Notes: generated by a model from the sequence alone, not told the origin. Numbered from the stretch's first letter, positions 37,316 through 51,002 are shown. The stretch: 64,000 nt of DNA from Liolophura sinensis (GCF_032854445.1 NC_088300.1:46245682-46309681); one strand, 5' to 3'. Made by a program: numbers and translations.

Positions 37316-37917
37316 CGTTACTGAAGAGAAAAATTGAGCAAGACCCAAACTTGAGAAAAACTGAAACTGTCTTAAAATCTACTGGTGAATATAAGCTTTC
37401 CTGTATAAGATATAGGAATATATATGGGTTACCTAATTCATACTACATGTATTGATGCGTAACACTAACAACAAAATTTTTGGTGAACAAAAGCCTTGCA
37501 TGTTCCCTGCATGTTGGTTCTCGGAGCGGTTAAATGAGTTATAAATAGTTATTAACACTCACAAGCGCCTGATAAGCTCGTTATTTCATGATATTCAGGT
37601 GGGATTTGGTGAAATTTAAAATTGGCATTACAGCCAGCAAAGACTGATTTAATGCTACCAAAGTGGTTCTATTCTGCTAGCATAAGGCCATGAGTAACGT
37701 CATGTGTGCGGAGTTTGATAAGCCATCAGCTAATTAACTATATGAGACAGCTGGCATTTAAAAAGTAAAAAATGATCAAATTGGGGAATGTGTAGGAGTG
37801 AATCAAAAGCTACCCATTTTGGTTTTAATGAATTTAGCGCTTTGTGTATTAAATACTATATACATGTAAGTTCATGTGTTTATTGTATGGATGTCTTTGT
37901 ATGCATTGTACATATAT

Positions 37918-37972
37918 GAATTTATTTATTTATACTGGCTTTTAACGCTGCACTCAGGAATTTTTCACTTAG
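37918..37972 (-). repeat. SINE-1 tail fragment
   Basis: TTTATTTATTTATACTGGCT, TTTAACGCTGCACTCAGGAA and TTTTTCACTT match the antisense SINE-1 3' end, decayed. Confidence 0.6.
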
Positions 37973-38204
37973 ATCTATATGCATATAGAGTCTACCTCGT
38001 AAACGGTCTCCCAAAACATTGCTGAAAAATTGATGATGTGGCAATAATCATTCATTTGTAAACGCTAGATTTGAGATGCGAGCTTGAATAGAGGCATACT
38101 TAAGATTAACATCGGTTTAATAGATCAAGCGTTGGTCGTTCCTGTGTCATGCAGTGTAATGTAACCGGGTAGGGTGTCATGTTTGGTGTCATCAAAATGT
38201 TTCA

Positions 38205-38534
38205 ATGAGTGAGTGAGTGAGTGCTTAGGGTTTAACGTCGTACTTTTTCAGCCATATGACGACGAAGGAGTCCTTAGAGTGCACGTAATACATCTCCTTG
38301 TGGATTTCCACCGATCTGTGTAGTGCTGCATTTATCTAGTGCTGGTTCACTGAGACGACTTCTCGAAGCGGCCCCACCTGAGCCATTATACTGATACAGG
38401 TCAACTGGTTGTTGCACTTCCCCTTAATGATGAACACCAAGCAAGGAAGCTACAACTACCGCTTTTAAGATCTTAGGTGTGACCCGACCCAGGATTGACC
38501 CCTGAATCTACCGTCCCCGAAGATACACTCTCGT
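38205..38534 (-). repeat. SINE-2 copy, head truncated
   Basis: TGAGTGAGTGAGTGAGTGCT then TTTAACGTCGTACTTTTTCA, GACGACGAAGGAGTCCTTAG and CCGACCCAGGATTGACCC. The tRNA-like head is damaged after CCGTCCCCGAAG. Confidence 0.8.
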
Positions 38535-38733
38535 GGTATGACCGAAATAATGTAGAAAGCGACGTTAAACCCCAATCAAGCAATCAAACAAATCAACTGG
38601 CTTGTGTATGGCTATCTTCAATGGTAATTTAACACCAGAGAATGAATGAATGAATGAGTGATTGACTGATTTCCTTGTGGTAATGCCGTGCTTCAGATGC
38701 ACGACAGCTGAATTAGAACATGCGACCTCTTTG

Positions 38734-38806
38734 GCCAATCAATCAATCAACCAACCAATCGACGGATCAGTCAATCAATATATCTATCAATCAATCAATC
38801 AATCAA
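38734..38806. repeat. (CAAT)n tetranucleotide repeat
   Basis: An imperfect run of CAAT/CAAC units with an ATATAT interruption. Confidence 0.85.
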
Positions 38807-40359
38807 CTAGATATTAATAGGAAATAAATTGATTTCGTAATTGCGAAATTTTAACCCTGTACAAATAAATGTGTCGCCATTAGTTGGCTGTATGTGCATC
38901 TGTCGTGAGTTCTTGATTAATTGTCCGTCCCGCAGTCGCTCTGCAGCTTCCACCAACGACCTTTTCTTGACAAGGAAAGGTCAATCTGTCCTTTTTCCGA
39001 TGTGAGTCGTCGTTACAAGCAGGTGATAAATTAGTACGTTGTCTAAAAATACGATCACACATGCATTCTTGCATAATTTGTCCACAGAAATATCATTAGG
39101 GGGTATCTCAACTGCTATTTAATGAGTGGATGAGTTGTACTTAGCACTGGAATGTCATGTGTGGGGAGATTAACGTCACTCCGTACAGCCAATTTCACCG
39201 AGGGAAATGAAAGTAGTTCACTGGTGTAGTTTTTGCAGCAATGAATCTACTCAACAAGACAGATTGTAGCTGGTGTCTTTCAATTAACGCATGATGGGGT
39301 TATTTCTCTTTAAAAATGCAAAAAGGTATATATAGTCTTTGAATTGGTTCTTGTATATGAAAATAAAATGTATATATGATTCGATTGTATATAGCAATTC
39401 TGTCACTGTATCAGTGTTGGATTATTAACACATGTAACCATGTTTTAACTTTATCCCACTCTTACGCTGTCTGTATAACGAGTTAATGGCTCCATACTGA
39501 AAATCAAATTTACACAAGATTTGGAATAGATGACTTAAGAAGTGCCGAAGCAAATTAAGAACTGTAGAAGATTTGAGGTATCTCAAGGGGATGAAAGTTT
39601 ACGTCAGCCTTTCTATTTATATATAACCCCGTTTGCAATTTACTATCTTATTAAAACCCCTCATTAGGATGGGTTATTTCACATTATCATCTTCATCCAC
39701 ATGTACACACCTTCAGATTTTTGATACGTCCTTGTCAAAGAATGTTTCGATTCTTAAAATAAATCAATCGCCGTCACTTTTAATTGTATATATAAATGGT
39801 TACTGAGATATTTACTCAATTTTTTTTTCGTTCCCAAATGGAATGTTTAATTAGTGGCGTACACAGGTTTCATTATTTTTCTTCTACAATGTATATATAT
39901 TTGAGAAGATCTCGAGTCTCTCGACTTCGAGGTGGACGCTCTAACAACTGATGAAGGCCACCGAAGTGGTGGTGTCATGCGCCAGGATCGGCCCAGCTTT
40001 TTCTACCACTCAAAAACCTGGCTACCTTACCTCATGTATGTGTTAATCATTCTGTACGATGTAAAACACCCAACATGTAAAGAAATAAATATATGTGTAT
40101 ATGTTTGGAAAACTGTTAAAATATATAATAACAGTATTACATTCTGCCATCGCTCAGACAACAGACTGTTTAAATCAAGTAAACATATTAAGGTTTTTGT
40201 ATGGAACCACCTTAAGTTCTCGGTTATTCGAAAGACTTTTAAACACTTACCAGGAATTTTTACACAACAAATAAACAAGTCATTTCATGTGCCTTTCTTA
40301 TTTGCGAAGGCCTTAAAATTGTATCTGGGTTGCACGCGACTGAAGGTATAATTTGTAAC

Positions 40360-40559
40360 NNNNNNNNNNNNNNNNNNNNNNNNNNNNNNNNNNNNNNNNN
40401 NNNNNNNNNNNNNNNNNNNNNNNNNNNNNNNNNNNNNNNNNNNNNNNNNNNNNNNNNNNNNNNNNNNNNNNNNNNNNNNNNNNNNNNNNNNNNNNNNNNN
40501 NNNNNNNNNNNNNNNNNNNNNNNNNNNNNNNNNNNNNNNNNNNNNNNNNNNNNNNNNNN
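40360..40559. other. Assembly gap (200 N)
   Basis: Exactly 200 N, probably a scaffolding placeholder. The true gap length and content are unknown. Confidence 0.99.
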
Positions 40560-41551
40560 GAAACCATGACTTATACGCTGACCGCGACTGTGGGTTGGTG
40601 CACACACATGACAGTACAGCACCCCTCCCACTCAACCCTGTTTCTTGAATTATACTTCCCCTTCTGCTGAGCTGTATACATGACAAGGATTACCTGCGTC
40701 ATCTGCGGTTAGTGTTGTGTTCCTGCGTACCACGTGCTTGCGTAAGGGACTCGGTGGTGTGGCGATGACAAATGGCCAAAGATATGCTGATGTACAATCT
40801 GTAAACATTGCTTATATGAGCAGTGTTGTTAATAGTTAGAGGCGGTGACAGGTAGACATGAGAAATGGGTCGACTCAGGAACATATATGGGTTATTATGG
40901 GTTAAACGACCCACACAAACCTTGAGTTTATAGGTCTATATATCAATTAGCGCTAGACAACTTGGACACAAGAAGGGTGGGTCCACATGAAAAAAATAAA
41001 GACAAAGATTGAATTTCAAAATTTATTGTTATACGCGTAACATAATTTTAGTGAAACAGATTATCGTCTTCTTGTCCGTGGCATTTAGAGTTGGCTATAG
41101 GATGATTTGTCTGTTGATTACCTTCTGGTGAATTCGATGTGAAAAAAGAAAACAACAACAACAACAAAACACCCCCCAAAAAAAGAAAAGAAAAGAAAAC
41201 AAAAACAAACCAACATAAAATCGACAAACCAAATGTTCGTCCGTCCGCCCATCCGTCTGACGGCTTTCTTTCGCTGGTAATCTCGGCAAAAAAAATGATA
41301 TGGCGGGGCAAGCAAGATTGTCACCAGTATAGCATTGAACCATTGTTACATTTTGGCTTCTACACACATATAAGGCTATGTGCATGAGTAACATGCAAAC
41401 TTTTAAGTGACATGCAATATAGCCTTCTGATGTGAGTGTACATAAGTGAGAATGAAACGTTAATATGGACACAGCGCCAATAATCTTCTGAAGAATGTAG
41501 TACAAACATGTATATATCCTTTAACTCACATCGTGTAGTTACTGACTATAT

Positions 41552-41612
41552 GATATTCTTGAGTACGACGTAAAACACCAAACAAATAAATAAAAATAAA
41601 TAAATAAATACT
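41552..41612 (+). repeat. SINE-1 3' tail fragment
   Basis: ATATTCTTGAGTACGACGTA then AAACACCAAACAAATAAATA, followed by further AAAT units. Another AAAT-rich run lies at 41680-41717. Confidence 0.75.
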
Positions 41613-41844
41613 GACTATACGCATGCATGATTGCCCGGTTTCCTCTATACATACCCTGGTTTTGAATTATACAATGCAATAAATATAAATAAACAAATAA
41701 ATAAATAAATAAATAACGACAGAGTTAGTGAGAACTAATGATTGGAGGTGGGTGGATTTGGTGGTGGTTGTGGGGGGGGGGGGGTGGTAGGGTAGGTGTA
41801 TGACTTCAACCAAAAGACCAAAGATGTTAAAAATAGTACATGTT

Positions 41845-42050
41845 GCTGCATAGCTTGGCGTTCAGAGCTGAGAGGTTAGAGCAGGAAAACAGAATTGATC
41901 GGCACTATGTCACTATAATGTGCCTTGATGAGGTGTCATGTCTGATGTCTTCGGCCTGATACTTTATTGAGTTTATACTTTGATTACCCGCAAGAAGACA
42001 CGGTATAAGTACATACACTTAACGGTTATTCGTCGTTATACGACTGAAAA
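41845..42050 (+). repeat. SINE-3 copy
   Basis: The opposite orientation to the copies at 12919 and 17003: GCTTGGCGTTCAGAGCTGAG, GTCACTATAATGTGCCTTGA, CGCAAGAAGACACGGTATAA and CGTCGTTATACGACTGAAAA. Confidence 0.65.
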
Positions 42051-42213
42051 GCATACATGCCCATGTGCACTCGGAAGTTCTAAGCGAATGATCCACACCT
42101 GTCTGAATAAGGACGTTTACAACAAACATTTGTGTGAATCTAAGACTTAATTATTTAACATAATAGTATAATCTTAAATATTTGTGTTAATATTAAACGG
42201 AGTACTGAATTAG

Positions 42214-42424
42214 AGACTACAGAGCAAGGAAATAGGACTGGTTGGCCCAGTGTCAGTATAATGTGACTGGGTGGGATCAAGTGTATTCGGCATGATACCT
42301 CTGTGGCGGCAGCACTGGCGGCATTTACTCGCCCTGCCACAAAGAGACACGTACACACCGAATGACTCTTCGTCATCATATGACTGAGAAATATTGTGAA
42401 GTTCGACTTAAAACCCCAACCATA
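42214..42424 (+). repeat. SINE-3 copy
   Basis: GTCAGTATAATGTGACTGGG, CTCGCCCTGCCACAAAGAGA, GACTCTTCGTCATCATATGA and CGACTTAAAACCCCAACCAT. It lies 164 bases after another copy in the same orientation. Confidence 0.65.
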
Positions 42425-42605
42425 CATCTGTATACATGGATACGCACACATGAGCGCGCATCCACGCGCACGCACGCATACACATACACCCATATGCATG
42501 CTGAGTTACTACTGAAGATTGCTGAAGACTATAGTTCATAGTGTTCCGCCGATAGGGCCTTCAAGTCTGTACGTGTATACATCACGAGTTAGAAAGTTTA
42601 TTACT

Positions 42606-42721
<116 letters not shown>

Positions 42722-43092
42722 CCTCAAGATTGTAGAATAGAAATAGCGGATTAAGACTAATGGAAATTTCGTGATAGGTTAACTGGTATAAGAAAACATG
42801 ATACTAATTATACAAATTGTACCGACAGAGGCACGCAGTGGTATATATACTTTAAAGAATTGAAAAGATTAGCGATATAGAGTGTGTAGGCCTATACAGT
42901 CATCATGTCAAAGTAGTGTATATTATATATAAACTAGATGTCTTATAGATGTAGGTTTGATAAATATGTTAAAGAGGAACTAAAATGGGACATAAAGCAT
43001 TCAGTCATTTATAATTTCACGTTCACGGTTTTTATGTACATCCAAGGATAAGCCTGGAAGACGAAAACTAATGGGCAACTTCTCAGTTTCCG

Positions 43093-43137
43093 GGTAACGG
43101 ACCCAGTACTAAGGTAACGGACCCAGTACTAAGGTAA
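43093..43137. repeat. 20-base tandem duplication
   Basis: GGTAACGGACCCAGTACTAA occurs twice exactly, followed by the first six bases of a third unit. Confidence 0.9.
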
Positions 43138-44217
43138 CAAACACGGAAGACACTCTCATCACACAACCACTTCCGAGGTTACAAATGCTGACATATTTAG
43201 AACTGATATAGTAGGTCATATCCGAAATATTACTCAAGTCAATAGAAATGTTTTCACTGTTTGTTAGGAGGAAATTAAAAAAGAAATGCAGTGTATTTGT
43301 TTGATAATTGAAGACATAAACACGTGCTTATCCGTAATGCCTGCATTTATACCGCACAGTAGATGTACACGCTCGAAGCTTTTTAATTCCTATATGGTGA
43401 TGCTCAGCGTAAGAGGACAGACCTTGTTCTGTACCCAGGATCCCGAAGCTGTGTTAGACTCAAGTCAGACTGAGCCTTAACTTAATTAACTGGTATAATT
43501 CCTCAACTTAGGTTTGATCTCAAGCACTAACAGTCTCGTTTACCATGTATTAAAATAAGGTAAACTGGTAATAATTTTAGAGCTGTACACTGTTTTGAAG
43601 TTATAGGACTAGATCTGACATAAGTATACAACGGTTTCGAGATCCTGATGGGGCCAGCTCTCGCCTCCAGCATTAATCCTGATTGCGGTGACTTATACTG
43701 AGTGACTTATACTATATTCTTGAGTGATTATACGACGTCTTAACTTGTGGCCTTGTCATGAACTTAAAGTAAAGAACTTAAAGTTTAATATTCAGTTTTA
43801 TCCCACGAATGTCTAAGACAACTCCTAAATATAATATTAAAATAAAAATTGATGCAGGTAATTAAAAATTTCAATGCAGTGAACTGTTTGAAGTCTGACT
43901 TCTGTCGGTCTAAGACAGATTGCTGATTTATACAAAGTCAAATGACGGTTTTCGTGTCTCCTAGTTTAAATTTAATAACCGAGATCAAATGTAAGCAGAA
44001 CTTAGTAGAATGGTAACGCTCAGTTTGTGTATTCTGAAAGTTTGCCAGTTGTGAAGCAGTTGACTTGTATACATACACACGCGGTTTGTGTGCTGATTTT
44101 ATTCAAAAAACCAACAACCTTTTCTTTAAGTCGATGTCAAGTTTAGTGTTAATTGTTGGTATATAGGCCTGTTGGACACCCGCCAAATCAAGTAAGCACA
44201 TGTCTATCAGGCCAATA

Positions 44218-44398
44218 TTTTTATTTATTTATTTATCCATTTATTTGATTGGTATTTTACGCCTTATTTAAGGATATTGCTCTTATACGTCGGCAGGCAG
44301 CAATATAGTGGGAGGAAAGCGGGCAGAGCCCGGGGGAAACCCACCACAATCCACAGGTTGCTGGTAGACCTTTCCACGTTCGATCTGAGAGAAAGTCA
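44218..44398 (-). repeat. SINE-1 copy, tRNA head missing
   Basis: ATCCATTTATTTGATTGGTA, TTTTACGCCTTATTTAAGGA, GTGGGAGGAAAGCGGGCAGA and CCACAGGTTGCTGGTAGACC. Confidence 0.8.
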
Positions 44399-45149
44399 GT
44401 GTCAGTAATGAACTGAAGAAAAGTGTTAGCAGCAGGGTTGATTATCTATATAAATTGTGATTTCGGCATCAACTTCGTAAGGAAACACTTCTTCGTAAAT
44501 ATAACTTGTCTGCATGAATGGTCTTTGTCGCCATAACCTATTTAAGGAGAAAAGGATCTGTAAGTGTTTTCTGAAAGTAGCTCTTAATTCTTGTACAAGA
44601 ATTAAAGGATGCATGAAATTTGCTTCATTTTTTTGTTATTTCTAAATATGAAGTATATGATGTGGCCGAACAAAAAAAGGACAAAATGCTGATCAACTTT
44701 CTTCTTAGGGCGTACAAATGACTTTAAAGGAAAAGATCTCCGAAAATCGAAGTAGCCATCGCTAACCACTAAAACTACGCATAAATATACTTTCACTAAC
44801 TTTTTTTTAGATTTTTGTGAAAAGAGTTCAAACATTTGAATTCTAAGGTGGATTTTATGGACCATACTATCAGAGTTAAGGAACTCTGACGTCACAAGAA
44901 GTTTTTCCAGCTCTAATCACGACACTGAATGTTGGGATAAACTCTTTCGCCCATGAGTAAAAGATTACTGAAATAATGTTCCAAATGGAAATTCCTTCCG
45001 GTGAACATTAGAAAAAAAGGTGGCGTGAGGTCAGAGATCCTAGACACCGTCAGTATGGCTCATAAAGCCCACGCATAGTTTTCGGTTGTCTGTATGATGG
45101 ACCTTACCTCTTATTTTAGCTTCTTTTGCTTTGAACTACAGTTCTCCTA

Positions 45150-45465
45150 AGGCCCCAGAGGTCAGTCGGGAAATTAAGTAACCTGATGGGGGTGACGTTA
45201 ACGGTGACAGCTGTCGAATCAACTTTGTTGGGGGGAAGAGCACGCTCAGCTGGCCCTGCGTTCCCATATGTTCATCGATGACGTCATTTTCGAATATTTC
45301 CTACCACTGAAGGAAAATTTTCATAAAATTAAAAGGGTTATTAAGAATGTAAAATATACCTCAAAAATGAAAAAAAATTCTCATCTTTGGGGAAAATCTT
45401 TCTTCATTTTGCTAAAACTATAGTCTTCGTTTTTTTAGTATATTTTCATATATCCTTTAAGGCAA
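45150..45465 (+). repeat. Unclassified repeat R, longest copy
   Basis: GTCAGTCGGGAAATTAAGTA, GGGTGACGTTAACGGTGACA, GCTGTCGAATCAACTTTGTT, a G-rich junction, GTTCATCGATGACGTCATTT and ATATCCTTTAAGGC occur in the order found, reversed, at 14868-15115. About 315 bases; limits uncertain. Confidence 0.6.
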
Positions 45466-46041
45466 TGCAGGAGTATGTGGCGCCATCCCATAGATGCATA
45501 GATAACACAAAACTATACCCCACTTGTTTGGGGCTTAGTATTATCAGTTGTTCCCTATGTATAAACATCAAATCTACAAAAATCGTATATTTTTTCTGTC
45601 ACAGTAACGTGGATATCACAACCTATATATTGTAGCTTTACCAGCGTTAACCAGTCAAAGTAAATGGCATTTATATATAAGCGAAATCAGTCTCATACTC
45701 GCTCTGCTATTCTATATGTGAAGGCATACTAAGAGAAAAGTTTTAATCAACTGACTCAAGATATGATCAGATCAGCTGAGTCATGAAACTCCTCGGGTAA
45801 TATTGTCGACTCAATTACTCAGTCGGAAAACGCATAGGACTCTTTCAAGAAATCAGCTGATCTGGACTTATGACCATATTTTGGATTTCAGTTGAATTGT
45901 CCCAGCTGACCTTAACTTTTCTGTCAGTGCATATCGTCCTTGCTTATAACAAGCAGATGTTAGAACTCCTTAAGTGAAAAGTGCAAAACGCCTAATATAT
46001 TTAACATGAGAGAAAGTCACTTTTTTATCCTTTTTTTGGAG

Positions 46042-46059
46042 GGGGGGGGGGGGGGGGGT
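46042..46059. repeat. Poly-G run
   Basis: About 18 G following TTTTTTTGGA. Confidence 0.9.
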
Positions 46060-47949
46060 TATAGCATTTAAAAGTCTGAATATGTTGGATATATAAGTTT
46101 ATTCTACTTGTCGCACCGCAAAATAAAGACCATGCTTCTCAGTGATATTTGTTATTCATTTCATTTTTTTTTTTCAGTATCTGTATGCACTTTTCTATAT
46201 GCTGTAGGGAGTATGTACATAGCTGACGCGAAAACCTGAGGCTCTGGTATGGCTTTTAAGTGGCTGTTAGCTCAGACTACGTATATGTGTATCCAATCTC
46301 TTCTGATCCTCACATGTCCTTGTGGTTAGCCCGAAAAGGATTGGACCAGCGGATTTCTCCATTGACCTGTCACGTGACTGTTTACGTGCCGATAGAAATC
46401 CATATCCGTGATGAACAGGGATATCAAAGATAGCAGTTTCAAGGTAAATCCCCCTGATCTCAAAATTCCTTAACAAGCGAACTGCGGCTGGTCGCCATAA
46501 ATACCGGAAATAAGGAATTGTGCTCATTTGGTGAAAGTGAGTTTCCGGGGTCCAGCCAATGCAGTTAGGACATCCGGCCAAAGTTGTTATAGCTAGGCTA
46601 TATCAGTGTTATATAGTCCAGTACTAGAAAAGCCAACTATTACACTCGCCCGTGTTTACTCCTAACTCTCTCCGCGGCATCTGGATGATTTCATGAATAC
46701 CAGCGTCCTTGCTGAGGTTCCTTTCTGTAAACATAACCACTCCATTTAGCGATGCCTCGATATACGCGACGCAAGTCTGTACAGAAAGCAACTACGACCA
46801 AAATAATTTACACTTTGCGTAAATTAATACTTTCTCATTACAACCATTTTAACTTCTCCTTATCAAGCACAAGTCCATTAAGATCTGTTTAGTGTTTACA
46901 TTTTTAAATTTAGATCTAAATCATGTGTGTAATTGCACACCGTGTCTATTTTGGCAATGTCTGGAATTTTTAGTGAAAACCATGTTTACGATTTTTCGTT
47001 TGGCAACAGATGTATATATAGGGCCTGCTGGTATTTATAGAGACGTGAATATTATTGTTTACTGTTGTAAAATTTGTTTCTGTTGATAACAATACAGACT
47101 TTAGAATTTAACGATATTTGCAGAAGGGTATATATCATTTCATTTATTAGTGGAATGGTGTTTAACACCATGCTAATAAATTTCAAAGGACATACGCATG
47201 CGTACGTATATGCTCAACCATCCTTCATTGTGTGTGTGAACACCCACGCGCATATGGGGGAATACAAATAAGTATCTGTATAGATACATTTCCCAATGTG
47301 AAATCTTCAAGTGTTTCCTCATGTATAAACGACACCCTTTTCCCTCCTGAGAGACAGATGTGGCTACACGTTGGCTTCTAACAGCGGATGGGATTCCACG
47401 AGCTTTTGAGAGTGGCTTTCCTCTTAATCAACGACGTCTTAAGTTAAGGTGGGTGTAAGGTTATTACTGGAGCTTGGGGATTTCGCACGGCAAAGGTTCA
47501 CGGCCACACGCCTACTTAACATTCTTCCTCTAATTTCCACATCCCACTTCCTTCAAATCTTGGCACGGTCTCTGAAACTTCAAATCTCCCCATACATATA
47601 CCGGTATACATATACAAGCATATACAGATAGAAAGAGGGCTGTGGCCACTAACGCCTCCTATATAGGCATATATTTCTGTGTCCTCATTCCACCCATACA
47701 ATACATAGACATGTATTTATCATTGAGTATTTCTTATTTCACACACGGTAATATTCCTTCTCTTTTCATATTAACAACAAACATATATAGGTTTATGTAC
47801 CAGGCAAGCAGCCCTTTGTTAAAAGAACTATAGTCACATATGGTTTGCATGAGATTAAAGCGAACTAAAACAAATGGGTTGTTATGTCTCTGATGGGCAA
47901 AGTCTTCGGTCCAAGGCACACTCTTCAATGTTTCTCTCAAATACAAATC

Positions 47950-48190
47950 TGTTAAAAAAAAATTATCAGAAAGTCTGTTGTTTGAGTGATGCTAGAATGT
48001 ATTCTGTTATTGCAGCAGATTAGTATGTTAAGTATGGACGTCCTTATCCATTATTTCAACATAAGGACTGTATTATAATACAGACTAATGGTATTATGTT
48101 GAACATAACACAGTATCCTATAAGAGCAGAACACATTCTACATCACTTAGACAACACACTTTCTGTTAATTTAACAGATTATTTTTCGCT
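47950..48190. mobile_element. MITE-like element B, copy 2 (palindromic)
   Basis: The left arm has CAGAAAGTCTGTTGTTTGAG, TGATGCTAGAATGTATTCTG; the right arm has CAGAACACATTCTACATCAC, TTAGACAACACACTTTCTGT. The arms pair over most of about 60 bases with mismatches. Ends are AATCTGTTAA and its inverse. Matches copy 1 at 11258. Confidence 0.75.
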
Positions 48191-48900
48191 TTCCTGTACA
48201 GGCGTAACGTATGTCGTACCCTAAGCGTCGGCGTCGGTGTTAAGAATAGAGAAAAAAGTGTTAAACAAAATGTTATGGGTAGTATCTTAATAAGTACTGT
48301 CGGTATTGAGCTCAGGGTTTGCACACATGTAGAGCACAATAGCACGGAGGGGAAGTTCAATCATTGATTGGATGTGTGCGTATCAAGTACCGTAAAGTAC
48401 TGAATTCCTGACTTAGTGTATTGCGTATAAGAATCAATGTTAAACGTGTTAGGTGTGGTTTCTCAAAATGTACTACATGTATTGAGGTCAGGAATTGCAC
48501 ACATGTATAGCAGAATAGCACGAGTGGGATATTCCATCGTTGATTCGGTGTGTAGGCTATATTAAGTACCATAAATTACTGAATTCCTTGCTTCGTGTAT
48601 TATGTATAAGAACCATTGTTAAACAAAGTCTTAGGGACGGTTTCTCAAAATACTGCATGTACTGAGGTCAGGATTTGCACACCTGTAGAGCAGAATAGCA
48701 CGAGTGGGATATTCCATCGTTGATTGGATGTGTACATTGATTGATTTAGTGTATTGTGTATTAGACTCACTGTTAAACAAAATGTTTGTGTTGGTATCTG
48801 AAAAAGCATTGTGTGTACTTACCTGAAGTTTTACATGCACATAAAGTACAAAGACACAAGAGGGATTTTCCATCGCTGATGCTCTGTGTGCATATTAACT
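48190..48900. repeat. Satellite array, about four units of 160-180 bases
   Basis: TTGCACACATGTAGAGCA-type words recur at about 48320, 48493, 48673 and, decayed, 48830. Each is followed by GGGATATTCCATCGTTGATT, AAGTACC(G/A)TAAA, TTAGTGTATT and GTTAAACAAA in the same order. The array begins as soon as MITE-like B copy 2 ends. Confidence 0.8.
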
Positions 48901-50583
48901 ACCTTAAATTACCAAATTCACGATTTCAGTTCTTTATGTATTGAGCTCTTCGCATGAAAGCTTGCATTCATGTGTCTCGTTCAGGCCAGCTCTTTGGTAG
49001 CCTTTCTACCAATTCTAAGTTTCATAACTGACATGTCACGTGCTAAAGTTAAGCATTATGTGTACCTTCACATGTTATAAGCGACATGCAGCCATGAGTA
49101 AAACACAAAGGTATAGTCTAAACTGACATTATCATCAAAAATTATTTACGCTATGAACATTTACAAAAAAAAAATCTTCAATATCATATTTATTCACTAT
49201 CACCATATACTGTATATACGAACAATATATCCTTATATTGCAAGGGGTTTGCCGTGCTGCTGCATGTGTTGCCCTTTTCTTGATTTCTTATATGCTGTCC
49301 CAGATATAAATTTTCTTCAAAGTATATAAATACGTTGGGCCACACATTTTAAATGCGTTCCACAATCTACCCTACCCGCATGATTCTCCTTCAACAGGCT
49401 TACGTGTAAGGGCAAAACATATAGCGCAATTCACTCGAACTTATTTATGGATGCATGGAGACAGTGGCGGAATTTCTTCACTTTACTGACACTGATCAAT
49501 TAACAAAGCCTATATTTATAAAGTTTACCGGAACGATATATTTAGATCCATGCTCTCCTTATTATAGCATAGCATGTGTACCACGTAAAGCGACAGGAAT
49601 GACAGGAGATTACAGATATGAATAAATCCTTTAAGTACGAAACTGGTACACGTGTTTAATCATCCGGTACATGAGTAGATGACATATGAAAAGCCACTAT
49701 TTATTGGATTGGGTGGAAAACTGAGCTTGGTCTGAACGTCTGAATTCATGTAACATTCACAAAATCATGCGAAGATATTGGGCAATATTTTTCGCCAATG
49801 TAGGCTATAGAGTGTACGTATATTAATTCACGCGCTTGTAAGGCAAACGGAATAAGTTATGCCTGCCTACATGGCAAGGGTGCCATCAACTAATGTTCTG
49901 TGTTCAACTCTCTCTCCAACCGCTACTCGTAAACATTATTTAACAGCTACGTATTTTGTTTGGAAAGTTGACCTAGTCTGTGAAGTAACTGTCTATAACA
50001 CATAAAATAAAACGTACATGGATGTATCCAGTTATATTCCCTATATATTTCTCTCCTTGCCTGGAATTTGACCGATTTTCCAAATTAATTATTTCGTCAT
50101 TTGTTACTGTTATATTCATTTTAAACTTAACACGAAGAGCAACATTAAAACTATAACTTGCCTTTGTTCAAAGCTGCTATTTCTATTTATGTATTATTCT
50201 TTCTCATACCTGAAGAAATAGCCACTGTCGAAATATAGAGTGAAGATTAAGCCTTCTTTTCAAATTCGTCACGTTTTCAAATTAGCCCTACTCACGAAAC
50301 CTATATACGGCCTACTGACATATAAAGTGTTACAATTCATTATAATCGCGTTTTAATTTACGAGAGTGATTTATTTGGGGATAAATGACATTGAACTCGA
50401 ACTCAGGATCCCATATGTCAAATGCAGATGTGCATGCATATCAATGCCTCCTTCCCTCACGCAAATCTTGAAAATATAAGGGACATTATCACTTCATCGC
50501 CCTCATGATGGCTGTATCACACGAATTACTGCCCCTGTTCCCGTCTTTATTGTAACCAGGTTGTGATAATGTCTGTCTTCAGT

Positions 50584-50950
50584 AGTGAGTGAGTGAGTGT
50601 GTGAGTGCTTGGGGTTTAACGTCGTACTTGACAATTTTTCAGTCATATGACGACGAAAGAGTCCTTAGAGTGCATGCAATGTGCCTCCTTGTTGCAGTAC
50701 GGATTTCCACGGCTCTTTTATCTAGTGCTGCTCCACTGAGACGACTTACCGAAAGCAAGTAAGCTTCCTCGCCGGAGCCATTATACCGATACGGGTCAAC
50801 CAGTCATTGCACTATCCCATTAATGTTCAACGTCAAACGAGGAAGTTACAACTTCCTCTTTTAAGGTCTTAGGTGTGACCCGACCCAGGAGTGACTTCGG
50901 ATCTACCGCCTCCCGAAACGGACGCTCTACCAACTGTTCTATCGGGGTCG
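50584..50950 (-). repeat. SINE-2, near full length
   Basis: GAGTGAGTGAGTGTGTGAGT then GCTTGGGGTTTAACGTCGTA, GACGACGAAAGAGTCCTTAG and CGGACGCTCTACCAACTGTT, ending CTATCGGGGTCGG. The tRNA-Pro-like head is present with a few changes. Confidence 0.85.
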
Positions 50951-51002
50951 GTCCTGTCACCAAATAGTCATCAGTAGTCAACAGTAGTCAACATGTGTGT
51001 AG

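Noticed and set aside
38690-38810. CRISPR-like repeat array
   Set aside because: It is a simple CAAT microsatellite without spacers; the genome is animal.
40260-40686. Open frames spanning the N run
   Set aside because: They are artefacts of reading through undetermined bases.
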